NCBI GenBank assembly: GCA_037389465.1
Contig: JAZARR010000236.1
Location: forward strand, 186,001-250,000
Origin: Baylisascaris procyonis
Taxonomy: Eukaryota > Nematoda > Chromadorea > Rhabditida > Ascarididae
Length of the DNA: 64,000 nt
Direction of reading: 5' to 3'
Each line of letters begins with the position of its first letter. Position 1 is the first letter of the stretch. This document shows, piece after piece, positions 45,401-57,846 of this stretch. The position numbers and the translations under genes are program-made. The notes beneath the pieces are model-generated. The model had not been told where the DNA came from, did no database searches, and worked only from the letters and a program-made list of their open reading frames with translations.

Positions 45401-48374
45401 TGAGGCAGCGATCGCAAACGTAACATTGAGAAAATTGAAAGAGCATGTAAAGAAGAGAGAGTGAATGCAGTTAAGGGAAGAAAAAGAAAATGCTTGCAAA
45501 ATTTAGCAACAAGACAGATCACAGAGATCGGAATTGCGGGCAGGATACGCGATAGTCACAATAACCCATAATTCAAGTGGTTCGATTGCTTAGCGTCTTC
45601 TCATTGATTTTTTAAAAATAATATGCGGTCACAACCCCTCTGCAATTATCTGCCGTCCCTACTTATGACCCCTGGATGAAGTATGCACTAAGCTATTACT
45701 GCTTAGTAACGTTAATGTCTACAGCATTTGTGACATTGAAAGGTCTTTACTATTGATGGTTACAAACAAAAGAATCCTCTCCCCTCTGCCATCTTTAATT
45801 ATCAAAAATCCCTTGAGGCAGAGGGTGCCTCCCTTGCCTTGAAAGATATCCCATATCCCCTATGAATAGGGAGTAGGGGAGCAAAGACGCAAGGGATGGA
45901 GGGTGGTTCCTTCCCCTAAAAAGAATCCTTCATTCTCCCCTAGATAAAGGATGTGAAGGCAAGGAGGGCATAAGGTAGAGAATGTCTCTCTTTCTTTAAA
46001 GCCCCACTTTTATCGCTCTAGTTATGATTAATGTTGCTGCTGATCGAAAAAAAAAAATCTCTTTTGTTTATCTGAATTAGTTTCGCACGATTCCCCTCGA
46101 AAAACCCTGCTGTTTAAATTCTCTGAATTTTTTCAGAAACATATTTCGTGCCATGTTCCTATGTTACTGATATTTGTCTGTATTCATACCTCTAATTTAA
46201 CTTGTAGAGTGTAATAAAGATCTCTTATGATGCAAGGGACTACGGCGAATAATCCCATATCTTTTATGGTAATTTAACCGTTTCATTGAATATTATCTCT
46301 ACTTTAATTTCTCGAAAACTGATTTGATACGGAAATGCTATGATATTTGCACACACTTCTCAATGCAAGAACGGAGATGCCTGATGCAAGAATGGAGATG
46401 CTCGTAATGCCAACGAAAACTTACAAAGAAATGTCATGCTGGCTCATGTTCCCGCAAATAATGCTGGTGTAAGTCATCACGGAAGTTAAGTTCTGTCCAC
46501 ATAAACTGAATTCTCAACGATTTAGCAAACGTTGGCCTTAACGTCATCGCCATTTTTTTTTTGCTTGAATCCTTTCAAGTGCACCCAATGTACACCAGAA
46601 GTGAAGAGACCTGAGAAGAAATAATGCCACGGAAAAGGACGTAAAGTAGTTTGATAGCTTAGGACTCATATGGCAAGAAGAAGCTGGTTTGTTTGCATCT
46701 GCCAAGGGAAGTAGTTTGTCCACTTGTCAACCAGTGGTGAATATTTGAGATCATGGCAGGCTAAGACGTTGGATTCAGCATGGAATGCTACCTCGTTGCT
46801 GCATTAATTTTTACTGGCATTATGCGCAAACCTCTCTTTTTAGAATTTAGATTAGTAAACACTTTATTTATTTATTCATTCGGTATGTAAAAATAACTCG
46901 TTTTACGAAAGAAACGATAATTTCAGCTTTTGCGATTGCTTTTTCTCTCCCTTAAACGAGCATGATTTCAGTCATTGTGATGCTTTTTTCGTTACGTGTA
47001 ACTAGAGTAATGCTAAGTCTTCGGGTATTTCAGATTACCTTCGAGGACAACTCCTTAGGCGACAGCGAAAATCTACCTCCTAGGACTGCGCATGGGACTA
47101 TGGAAGCTCACTCCCCCCGCCCCTCCACTCCCCTTCACTCCCCAAATGAGGGTCTCATATATGCTGCTGCTTGCACCTAGAACAGACTCTCACTTAGGAC
47201 CATGGAGGTACACTTACGTAAAAATAGCTGCGTGTTCGGCAAGAGTATTGTGGAGAATGCAGAGGGGAGTGCGTGCGTGCAGCGCAGCGCTACGCTAATC
47301 ACTAGACTCGTTGCACACGTGCAATGCATTTAGCTGGCAGATATGTTATTTTAGCGAATGCACCAACTTGATGATTCAGTAATCGTTATTCCATTTAATT
47401 TATCTTTCTCGTTTTTTTGCATATGTTGGTTCCAGTATGCACTAACCTAAACTCCTATTTATCGGACTTTCTAAAAACAGATTTCCTCAATTCCTTTAAT
47501 GTTATTTCAAAATGTTGTTTTTCCCTTATTCTCGTTCGTTTAATCACGTGAGTTCTTGATTTGCCATCAGAAAGGAAGACGAACATATAGCATGAGGGTG
47601 GTGGTTAATACGCATATTTCTAATCATCCCGCATAGTCTACGCTAAATTGATGTTGTGATGTTGTCTCGTGTTTCGGTGAGCTTGTAAAGCAAATACGTT
47701 TGTTTATAGAGATTGTTCATGTCACCTTTATACATGGACTATATGGATGTCGTTTCGCATCGTCTGTAACTTCAGAGCTATGTGTTAATCGATGATTATA
47801 CATTAATCGGTGGTTTTAAGAGAAAAAGTATTAAGGTAGAAGTTATTTGATAATGTAAAATAAAAGTTCAAAAAGTTTCGGGCATCTAAAAGCGAGTCGT
47901 TTTTTCGAGTTCAGTGATGATTTTTTAGAAAGGATCTGGAAGGGGGGGGCTGGGATGGAGTGGAGGGTTACTGAGTGCGAGCAGGGCAGACTTGAAGCTC
48001 TATTAACTGCACAGATTTAATGTAACTGAATTTCCCGCTAAGGAATTAAATGCCTACTTTGTTTTCTATGAATCATAGTTGCAAGTAATTTTGTGTTTGG
48101 TGTGCCTTATTCATGTGAATCTGCCAAGTTCGTCACTGTACAAGGCGGCTTTTAGAGACGATGAACTCTCCATACAATGATCTTTTCGCTTCTAAAGAAT
48201 ACACCATCATATAAAACGCATGCATTTTTCGTCTTTCTATGTTTAAACCTTTTTTCTCTGCGTTTCGTTGCCATGCTTTCCACTCATTGCTTATGAATAG
48301 GGAAATGACGCTTTGTGAAATATGTTGTTTGTTCTATTTTTTTTATCGATGTCGATTAGATAATCAAAGACTTG
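42448..48374. other. Intergenic, no gene seen
   Basis: About 6 kb without a supportable gene. A short open frame at 42629-42862 has balanced codon use but no recognised domain or splice context. 45780-45980 holds CCCT/AGGG-rich sequence with weak internal repetition. 47100-47290 is relatively GC-rich with C-rich runs. No tRNA-like cloverleaf was recognised. Confidence 0.4.
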
Positions 48375-48562
48375 TCTCATCGCCATATTGCCCTCTGTAG
48401 CAACACCAAACTCCTTCCTTCCCTCCATAATGAAAGCTGCTTGTTCGGGCATGTTCCTGGATTAGGTCCATTTTTAGTCAGAACACGTAGAAGCAGAGAA
48501 AAGCGCAGATTTTGTAGTTCAACTGATACTTTTTGTAGTGTAGCAGAAGAGAACGGTGTCAA

Positions 48563-49110
48563 GTATTGCTTAGGCTTAGGCTTAGCCTTAGACTTGGACT
48601 TAGCTTTAGCCCTGCTCCGAGCTTCATCGTAAGCCCAAGGCCAAACCTAAGCCTAAACCTAAACCTAAGTCCTAAGCCTAAACCTAAGCCCAAACCTCAG
48701 CCTAAGCCAATGCCTAACCTAACCCTGTGCCTAAGTCTAAGCCTAAGCCTAAGCCTGAACCTAAGTCTTAAGCCTAAACCCAAACCTTAGCTTAAGACCT
48801 AAGCTCCGAGTCTAAGGCTAAGGCTAAGTCCCAGACTAAGCCTATGCCCAGGGCTAAGCCTGAACCTAAGTCCTAAGCCTAAACCCTAAGCCTAAGCCAA
48901 ACCCAGCCCAAACCCAAACGTAAACTCAAAACCAAATCCGCACCCAAACCCGAATCCGTGCGCAAACCTGCGAACCCGCGAGCTTGCGGAACTGCGAATT
49001 TTCCAACCTGTGAACCACAGCCTAGGCTAACCCTACGCCTAAGCCTAACCTAAGCCTGAGCCTAACTGAGTCCAAGCGCAAGCCTGAGCCTGAGCCTACG
49101 GCTAAGCCAA
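48563..49110. repeat. Degenerate telomere-type hexamers (TTAGGC then GCCTAA)
   Basis: 48568-48610 has TTAGGC in the + direction. From about 48630 the sequence switches to GCCTAA, with many AACCTAAG/CCTAAACC variants, to about 48905, and again at 49020-49110. In between lies a block rich in AACCCGAATCC and TGCGAAC, which is repeated in similar form near 49110-49190. This is an interstitial, strongly mutated array, not a chromosome end. Confidence 0.8.
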
Positions 49111-49254
49111 GCCAAACCCAGCCCAAGTCCGCACGCGAACCCGAATCCGAACGCGAACTTACACCAACCTGCGAACCTGCGGAACTGCACAAGCCTGCGA
49201 AGCCTGCAACCTGCACCAACACTGCGAACCTTCGCGGAGTTTGCGAACCGGTCT

Positions 49255-49975
49255 GGATACTGCGAACAATGATGAACTTTGCGAACAGGTATGAACATTG
49301 CAAAACGGTAAGAATATTGCGAACCATGATGAACTATGCAAGCAGTACGAGCGTTGCGAACTGGTGCGAATGCTGCGAACCATGACAAACTTTGCAAACA
49401 GGTACGAGCATTTCGAACCGGTGCGAATACTGAGAGCACGACGAGCTTTGCAAACGGGTACGAACGTTGCGAGCCGGAACGATTACTGTGAACCACGATG
49501 AACTTTGCAAACGGGTACAAACATTGCGGACCGGTACAAATATTGCGAACAATGATGAACTATGCAAGCGGGTACGAGCATTGCGAACCGGTGCGAATAC
49601 TGCGAACCACGATGAATTTTGCAAACATACAAACATTGCGAACAATGATGAACTATGCAAGCAGGTACGAGCATTGCGAACCGGCACGATTACTGCGAAC
49701 CATGATGAACCTTGCAAACAGGCACGAATGTCACGAACAGGTACGAATACTGCGAACCATGACAAGCTGTGCAAACAGGAACGAGCGTCGCGAACCGGTA
49801 CGATTACTGCAAACCATGATGAACTTTGCGAACAGGTACAAACATTTCGAACCGGCACGAATGCCGCCAACCACGACGAACTCTGCAAACAGGTACAAAC
49901 GTTGCGAACTGGTACGGATACTGCGAGTTTTCACGAGTACTGCATACCTGCGCAAACGCTGCGAACTAACACAAA
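49255..49975. repeat. 57-base minisatellite, about 12 units
   Basis: Units of the type TGCGAACCATGATGAACTTT followed by GCAAACAGGTACGAACATTG recur every 57 bases; GATGAACT-like cores start near 49271, 49328, 49495, 49551, 49644, 49701 and 49815. One unit is shortened by 21 bases at 49608-49644. Because 57 is a multiple of three, reading frames stay open across it in several frames and on both strands (for example 49467-50087 and, on the minus strand, 49334-49888). That is expected from the repeat and does not show a gene. Confidence 0.9.
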
Positions 49976-51019
49976 CTTTACGGTTTTGCACGAACGCTGC
50001 GAATCTGCGCAAACACTGCGAACCTGCGAACTGGGGGCCTGCGCGAGGCTGCGCTTACCTGCAGACCCGTATACCTGCGAACCATAGCCTATGCCTGAGC
50101 CTTAGCTAAAAGCCTAAGCGTGAGCCTAAGGCTATGGGCTAAGCCAAAAAATAAGCCTGAACCATTGTCCTGAGGCTAAGCCTAAGTAACATTCGACACG
50201 CTTATCTTCTGCTACGCTATAAAGCCTGCACCTTTCTCGTCTTCTACGTGTTCTGACTAAAAGTGAACCTTTTCCGGGATCGTGCCCTAGCAAGCAACTT
50301 TCCCAGTGGAAGGAAGGAAGAAGTGTGGCGTTGTTAGAGAGGACGATATGGCGTTGAGATGAGCTTCCGTGGAAGAGAATGACCAGCTTCCAGGATTTTA
50401 AACATAGAGCAGGATTTTGTACCTTGCAAAAATGAAAAAATAAGCTCTGGGAAAGTTACAATTATTTGTTGATGCACAATTCCTGCTCGAACCCCACTCC
50501 CCCCCCTCTCACCTCCTCTAATCTTACAGGATATATATTCATTGCGACAGCATCTGCGATTACGCAGCTTTAATTTCTTCAAAATCAATCTGAAGATATA
50601 TCCTACAGTCGACTTCTATTTGCTGCAGAAAAAAAGCGACTATATATTTCGTATGAAAAGTGTTGTGTCCTCATCTAAACCCTCGATCCTAAATAGAATC
50701 ACTAGCGTCCGTCTTCTTTGGGATTCGTGATAGAAAAATCAAAATCCTCCCTAACAGTCACTGGTACACAGAGTGTTTAGAAATTTCCGACGTTTTGGAT
50801 ATCAAACTATATTGCTCAACATATCTTTTTTCGACATTCTCGCTGCTGAAAATCTCAAAATTTTTTATTGTCATGGTGCTGCACGCCTTTTTACGGGAGA
50901 TCTTATTATCCTAACTGTAAAATTTGTTTGCTGATTTTGGACTTTAATTTATTTCACTAGAATATATTCACCCAATGCCTGTTTCGTCCTGTGTCCCAGG
51001 AACATGAATGGATTATCCG

Positions 51020-52257
51020 AGCGCTAACTCGACGCAACGTCAGTGTTTTATTTTTAATTGTATGTCCTTGGTCATCACATTCGTTATGCCTTCTTTTCAT
51101 ATTGATTGCAGTGTTCCACTGTCCTTGTCGATTGCACATATCAAAGGCAACGATGTCTTTAAAAAAATACAAACTCATTTCTCTACGATCTACGAGGGTC
51201 CTTTCATCGTTTTAGTGAAACGAACTGGAAGGAGCCTAAACTTATCTTCGAAGCATAAGCTAAATGTTTTTCGAAGTAAGAACTACTTATTCAAGGACGA
51301 TTGCTAGTTGAAAGGTTCCTGTTTCGATGAAAATAGAGATGCTTGAAGTGATGCGTATTATATCATCCCATGGGATTCTGTTTGCCTGTCAGGTCATAAA
51401 AATCGTATGATCCTTCCTCCACTTCTCCTTAGAGGCCTTTCCTTATTAAAGCAATAAGCTTCCTAACAAAAGTATTCTTTGTTGGGCGTTCACTTTTTTA
51501 CCGAAAAATGCGTTCCCCGATAGGACGTCGATTCTCACAATGCAGCATTTTGAATGCTCCTTCATGAACAGTCGGCTCAAAGCTCCGGTTTCTTTCAGTT
51601 ATGGATGAGGAGAGGAGGAAGCAATATCCATTGACCGGCGTTGGAAAAAAAACCCTGAGTGTCTTATAACCTTCTTTAACGCGTATAAACATTTTTTGAA
51701 TAGCTTGCAAACATGGAGCATAGGCGTTGAATTCGTTGCTGCTGAATGGAAACTATTATTAGAAAAGCTGCTAATAACTTCTTACCTGTGGAGCGGGTGT
51801 GTTGCAGATCTCAACCAAAGCCAATGCAATAGCCATCCGTATAGCATGGATATTGCATTGGCTCATGTCTCACTTTTTGCTTCACTTCTTATTTACGCAG
51901 TATGTTAAACAATACCTGCGAGGTTCGTTGCTCCGCATTTTTCAGCACCTTTACGGGCAGGAATGCACCAGAATGGCGCAAAATTGATGCTAGCATCCGA
52001 CGCTATTTTCGCATGTAAAAATGGTTGTGCCGAAATATTATATATCCCTCCCAATTCGTTTCACTAAAACGACTAAAGGATCCTCGTAGGTCGTGAAGAA
52101 ATGAGTTGTTTTTTAAGACGTCATTGCTTTCGATGATACGTGCAATCGACAACGACAGTAGAACACTGCAATCGATATGAAAAGAAGGCATAACGAATGT
52201 GGTGACCAAGGATACACCATTAAAAATAAAACTCTGACGTTGCGTCGAGTTAGCGCA
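51020..52257. repeat. Inverted repeat with 214-base arms and 0.8-kb spacer
   Basis: The arm at 51020-51233 recurs in reverse complement at 52045-52257 with most bases matching. Shared blocks include GCGCTAACTCGACGCAACGTC, CATTCGTTATGCCTTCTTTT and CGTTTTAGTGAAACGAA (the first matches less its leading base). The spacer has no recognised gene. It could be a foldback element or two opposed copies of one repeat. Open frames in the arms are mirror images of each other and are not taken as genes. Confidence 0.75.
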
Positions 52258-52465
52258 TTCGCGCGCCATAGTGCGTGCAATGAGCGATGTTTTCTACCAG
52301 CACGTTGTGTGCGCTTGCTACATATATGCATTTATTATTGACGTCACGATACAACGATCAACTTGCCCTTCTACTAATACAAATCTGCATTTGTAACTTG
52401 CTTGTTTCTCTCATGATATATCGTGTGACTTCTAAAGGTGCAACATATTTCGTCTCTATACCAGT

Positions 52466-52612
52466 AATGTATCTGGAATTTTGAATTAATTCCTGATCAT
52501 AAGAAAGTTCTTACCTCGAATTTCCGTCTCTGAACCTGTATGTACCTGGGGTTTTCAACTGATTCCTGATCACAGAAAAATTCTTACTTCGAAAATTGAC
52601 TCACATTATATA
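52466..52612. repeat. Tandem duplication, about 73-base unit
   Basis: ATGTATCTGG...TTCCTGATCATAAGAAAGTTCTTACCTCGAA is followed about 73 bases later by a diverged second copy (ATGTACCTGG...TTCCTGATCACAGAAAAATTC). It lies just outside the inverted repeat that ends at 52257. Confidence 0.65.
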
Positions 52613-52629
52613 AGGCAATTTCTGACCGA

Positions 52630-55600
52630 TCCCCTGTTAAACTTCAGTTTCGATATCGGTTTATCAGCCTATGGAGACTGAAGTTTTTAGCAGATCAGGC
52701 AAGTCGATTAATCTGTGAGCATTCATGAAATCGATTAGCCTGTCACGAGTGAGCGGACTTGCAGTATCGGCGTACCATCAATCACGTCACACGATTTGCC
52801 TGCTTATCATTTCTTCTGCTGTTGTAAACATCACTGTGGCACTCAAAGTCGATGTAGCTTTGCCGAGGGCTTATTGTAGGCATCATTTTTTTTTCATTTC
52901 GCCCCCCCCCCTTTCGATCTTGCAATGGACACTGTTGTGTTTTTGAAGATATTTTTTTACATATCCGGCGTGACAAGCAAGCAGACGACTAGCTCAACAT
53001 TGAATTCTCGCATATTGAGAGGCACGTATGATGCTTTACTCTGTGCCATCCACCATCTCCATGATCATCGATGACTGGTATTGTTGGCGTCTAGGATATT
53101 TGTATTGCATTGAAATGTTATCTTTTAAACGTATCTTATATGTCTTGAGCAGTTACCTGTTAGCGTCGGACAGCGTTAGCTTTTTTCGCAGTTTCGTTGT
53201 GTTTTTGCATCTGTGAAATGCATCTTAACGATATTTTATATTGATCGCCGGCTATTTTTGTCTCAGGTTCTTCATTCCAACAATTTTTTTCATGCTAGAA
53301 ATTTGCCGGTAAACGCTGTTTATGCGTGAAGCTAATCCAAGCCTGTTAGACCTTTTTTTCTTCAGTGATTATCTTTTTTTTTGTGTGAGAGACGTTTGTC
53401 TCATAAAAAAAAACGATAAATATGAAATAAGAAAGGAGAGGGATAGTGATGAAACAAATAGTACAAGTAGGAAGGAATAGGCAGCGCCACCATGATATCT
53501 CAGGAGTCTTGTAAGGGATTCGTAAGGGTGTTCAGGTCAGTTGGGATTGGGCATGTATCATTATTTGCTGATAGTTTGTGGAACTAAATGATTTAACGAG
53601 CGGAACTATGAAAGCACATATTTCGCTCCTTTGCATGCTTCAGCTCGTTTGGGTTAAACTATATTTCACCTCTGATTTATCCCCTCCTCCCTTCAGCTTT
53701 TCCGGCGTTTGATCGGCCTTTTATGCTTTAGTTTTTTTACCCAGTTTAAGATAAACTGATCAGCACTAAAAGGATTACAGGATCGGAATCGACCAATCTC
53801 ATTGAGGTTAGGATAGAGATTAAGGAAATTGTACTGCGAAATTTCGAAATTTCACAATATTTTTTTTTTCAAAATTCGTTAGCTTGCATTCATGGGAAGG
53901 ATCATAACTTTCAACAGATTGTCATTTTTCGATGAAAATTAGCTGGTGCTTAAGAAAGAATAGTTGTCGTCCGGAAGAATTCCGATGAATATGGCACTTC
54001 CGTCTAGAATGCTTAAAAAATGTCTTTTTTTCCCATTAGCGGAAAACGATTGCCTTATTGATCCTTCAGAGTTAGCAGAGATAAACCTTTGAGATTGCTC
54101 AATTTTGTAAGCATTCCTTTTCGAGCACATTTCATGCGCTCCATAAATTGTGATATATAAGCCTTGGGGTACACTACTTTAAGATGAGCGATCGATATAA
54201 TCGAAAGTCAGTTTGCTTTTTCTTTCACTTGCAGTTGAAATTCGGTTCTTTTTTATTTACCACCGGTTGTAACCATATCCTTTTGGTTGATAATCTACGA
54301 TTATTTTTTCACCGGAATAACATTTTTTCTATGAAACAGCAGTGAAAACCGAATATGCTGGGTTCGGTTGCCAAGTGATATTCCGATTAGTTTTGCGGCG
54401 TGAATTCGATCTGCAATTTTTGTTTTTTCTCGCTGTCGAAATTCGGTTCTTTCGAATTGCACTAGTTTTTTTGTGGAATTGCTGAGTCAATAACAACTTT
54501 TAAAACATAATCTTTCTGTTCGATCCCTCGTGAGTTACCAAGTTGCCTTAAGCTGCCAAGTTTTCCTGAAAATTCGGAAGTTCTTAAGAGCCTGCTGCTG
54601 TCACCTTGCTAAGCTGCAACATCTCGCACTTGCAGGCTGGGATCTAGTTTCGATCTTTTAATTTGCTAGAGGGGAACATGAAGATCCACGCATCTTCCTG
54701 TTGATTAAATCTTGATATTATTATTGTGGTTCATTGTAATTATTATCGTTATTAGTTATTTTTTGCTGTTTTTATTATTTATATTATTAATTTTTGTCAT
54801 TATTATTATTTTATAAACGGTAACAGCAGTACTGATGCTGACTTTTTAGGGATGCTTTCTTAATAGTGAACTTCTATTTTTCAACATTAATGCAATTGTT
54901 TCAAAGTGATTGTCGAACGGTAGTTCTATGACATGTTTTCTTAATAAGTGTCGGATTATATAAATGCAACAAACAGGATCAGTTCGTCAGTGAACACCTT
55001 TTTTTGCATAAGCGTTCGGCATCTTGATCAAAATACCCGATCTGAGAGATGTTTACGTAAGATAAAGCTAATGAGACCTTTTAAAATATATCAGCGATGT
55101 TTGGATTGTCCTCTTCATTGTCCTCTTTCCCCCTCTCATCGATATCCGCTTCTAGAGGAGTTTTTAACCAAATCTTTGGAAAGGGTATGGAAAAAATCTG
55201 CTGTTTCCCGATCGACTTTAGAAAAATGTGATAGGAAGAAAACTACTAATGATTGTGGAGATGACAGTCTATGCTAACGAGTCCTTCTCTTCGAACGTTC
55301 GCAAACCAATCCACCTTTCTCTTCTTCTTCCGTACCGCGTACGACATATTTCATCCTTGAAATACTGCCTTATGAAAGCGGCATTACTATGTCGAACTAC
55401 AATTAAAGTGGATCCTTCCTCTCCTTCTTACCGTCTGAATATGGACTACCACGCACTTCTTCCTTCTTACCGTTCGTTTCTATTCTGCGGCCAGACTTTG
55501 GGTTTTTGGGTTCAACCTGGCACGACCACGTTTTCCTCCTTAGCTTGTTAGAAACCACAACAACGGATATACCCTCGGCTATCTCCCTCTTCATCTAGAA

Positions 55601-57830
55601 GAATCGCAGAGGTAACCATACGAATATCATGACATTTGCTATCAAATTGCTTTTGTAACTCTAGGCTACGACCAGAACAAGGAAACTTTTGCTGGTTTAG
55701 AAAAAATCTTCGGCACGGTCACCCCGACTCTTCTTTTTTACACACCAGTCACCAAAACAATGGTATTATAGAGTTCTAGCAATGAGGTAAAAAAGTTTTA
55801 AGTTCTCCCGAATCTTGTCTGAGGAAATGGTAGTCGGTGAAGAAGGCAATAAGCTGGTAATCACTGGTTTTTTCACTGCCAATTATAAGGCGACCGGACG
55901 CCCGCTTAATGGACACGCGGGAGACAACCCGGCGACTAGTCGGCAATAGCAGGCAGTTAATGGTCCTCTTCTGTGCAACTTGTTTGTTACCATTTTTTCA
56001 GGCATTTCATATATAGAGGTGTAATGGCGTCCTTCAAAACATTTACGCTTGTTCTCTTCTAACTTCCTGAGCGATTTCTCATCCTGCAACTAATGGTTTC
56101 GTATTCCGTAAAGCTTGCAGTAAGGTTGCTACAGATGCCATGGTTTTAATGTTTGGTTCAGGTATGACAGTATAATTTCAATTGGCTGAGACTGTGAAAG
56201 TTTAAAAACTGTTTGTGTGAGGCGTGCTGTGTGGCATGCACTGCCTTCAAAACAGAAGCTTATTTATACACGCTATATAACAGCTTTGTTTGTGATGTTA
56301 GGACGTCCAAATATAGTTTAAAAATATTCTGCAACTCATCTACCCGCAGAGCGAAAACTATAACTCTGGAAAAACTGACAAGTCAAAGTGATGGTTTTTT
56401 ATTCAGAATTGATAGTGCACCACATATTTCAAGGGAGTTGATAAAATCTCATCCATGCCTTAAAATAAGGACGAGGAAGTGGGGAAACGCGCTAGGCGGG
56501 CTGATACGATATGAGCTTTTGAAATTCTTCTCATCGATCAATCATTTTCATAGTTTCCTATGCGCAACAAACTATCATGTTTCTGACTATTCGTGTATCT
56601 TTCTTATTACGCAAAGGGTTGTATTCGTAAATCTTTGCAATGAGATTTGTGGAGAATCGTACTTCTGCGTTCACATGTTTGCGTTTGCATGTAGCACCAG
56701 GTCGATATCCAGTAGTGCCTGTTGTGATATTTGTTGGGTAGAATATTCACCGAAAGTGACAGCCGTAACAATTTTCAGCCGAATGTAAAAGAAACAACTA
56801 TATTAGTCCCTCAAAAGTTATGGCACAGTTATTTAAATGCGCTGAAAAGTTTTTGCCCGTGCCGAGCCGCATTTTACCCATATCGGATTGCGGTGCATAA
56901 AAACGAGCCATCCTTGCGTAAATATTCGCTTCAGTTAAAAAGTCTATCATTTATCTCTTTTTTTATCATTTATAGCAGTCAATGAAACTGGCTGGTTTGA
57001 ATAATCTGACTCCAAAAGTGAATATTGTGCCAATTTTTTGGCGTACTATTTCGCTTAGTTTTCGACCTAACCAGTATAAGGTGCAACCGAATTGGTTGTC
57101 AAGCGAAACTTCATCGAGAGGGAGAGGGGAGGTTGCGACGTCGCGCTCACGCATCCGAACTACGGAGTTGGGGGAGGGGAAGGGGGAGAAATGAGCGGCT
57201 ACTGGGGTTCACCTACTACCGCTGAAAGGGACTATGCCGTGCATCATGTTCCTCGCATAGAGCAACCGTGATGTTTGTGGTGGCTACCCGATAGCTCAAG
57301 CAGACTTGCAGTATGTACCGCGTAACGGCAAAGCTGGTGTAAAATGCATGCATTGTTGGCTCCCCTAGGAGTCTTTAAGATCTGAACACAGTGTCTCGTA
57401 TTGGAACTTGGCACAGAAGGCTTTCCTGTGGCTACTGAATTAAAACCACGTCAGGGACAGGTAGGCGCACATGCGTAACTGCTGACATGGCGTTGTCGTA
57501 ATGTACTTTCCAAGTTTAAGTTTGCAAAGACGCATGGAAGCATGTTTGGTAATCCTAATTTTATTCGTTAATAAATGTGATTGGCAACATATGTTTTTAG
57601 ATGAGCTATAAAAATGCCAGCATGTTGTATATGAGGAGTTTGCGGCAAAATTAGCCTAAAACGTTCTGAAAGCAATAATTTTCGCTTATTCTTCCTTCTT
57701 TTTCTATTACTTTTTATTGTTGACAACCGATATAACGTTTGAAATGTTCATATTGATAACTTACACTTCTCTATATTTTCATCGTTGATGTGCTGCATTG
57801 TTTACCATATAAGGTAGCAATCATTTCGTC
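52630..57830. other. Intergenic, no gene seen
   Basis: About 5 kb with no supportable gene. A motif GAAATTCGGTTCTTT occurs twice at about 54237 and 54438, with inverted forms (ACCGAAT, TTCGGTT) between. G-rich purine tracts occur at about 57117-57190. The longest open frame, 56213-56788, is Cys- and Phe-rich with no domain match. The 3' end should contain the inhibitor-2 promoter. Confidence 0.4.
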
Positions 57831-57837
57831 GATTCAG
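57831..57837 (+). promoter_or_regulatory. Probable spliced-leader acceptor for inhibitor-2
   Basis: GATTCAG ends at 57837, nine bases before the ATG at 57847. This ATG gives [10 protein letters not shown]. An upstream in-frame ATG at 57790 would add 19 hydrophobic residues unlike inhibitor-2, so the trans-splice site helps choose the start. Confidence 0.5.
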
Positions 57838-57846
57838 AGCCTATCA

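Larger units (their letters stand above)
48375..50363. mobile_element. 2-kb foldback structure with telomere-like hexamers and a minisatellite core
   Basis: The outer arms (about 48375-48600 and 50172-50363) are diverged inverted repeats. The left arm reads TCATCGCCATATTGCCCTC, CTCCTTCCTTCC, TTTTAGTCAGAACACGTAG and GTAGCAGAAGA, and each block recurs in reverse complement on the right. Both arms then run inward into TTAGGC-type hexamers, the nematode telomere repeat, and the interior carries degenerate GCCTAA-type runs and a 57-base minisatellite. No transposase is visible. I could not define a target-site duplication, so a mobile origin is inferred from the symmetry alone. Confidence 0.65.

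Noticed and set aside
49334..50109. Overlapping open frames of about 184-206 codons on both strands
   Set aside because: They stay open because the repeat unit is 57 bases. The frames are open at once on both strands and there is no gene context.
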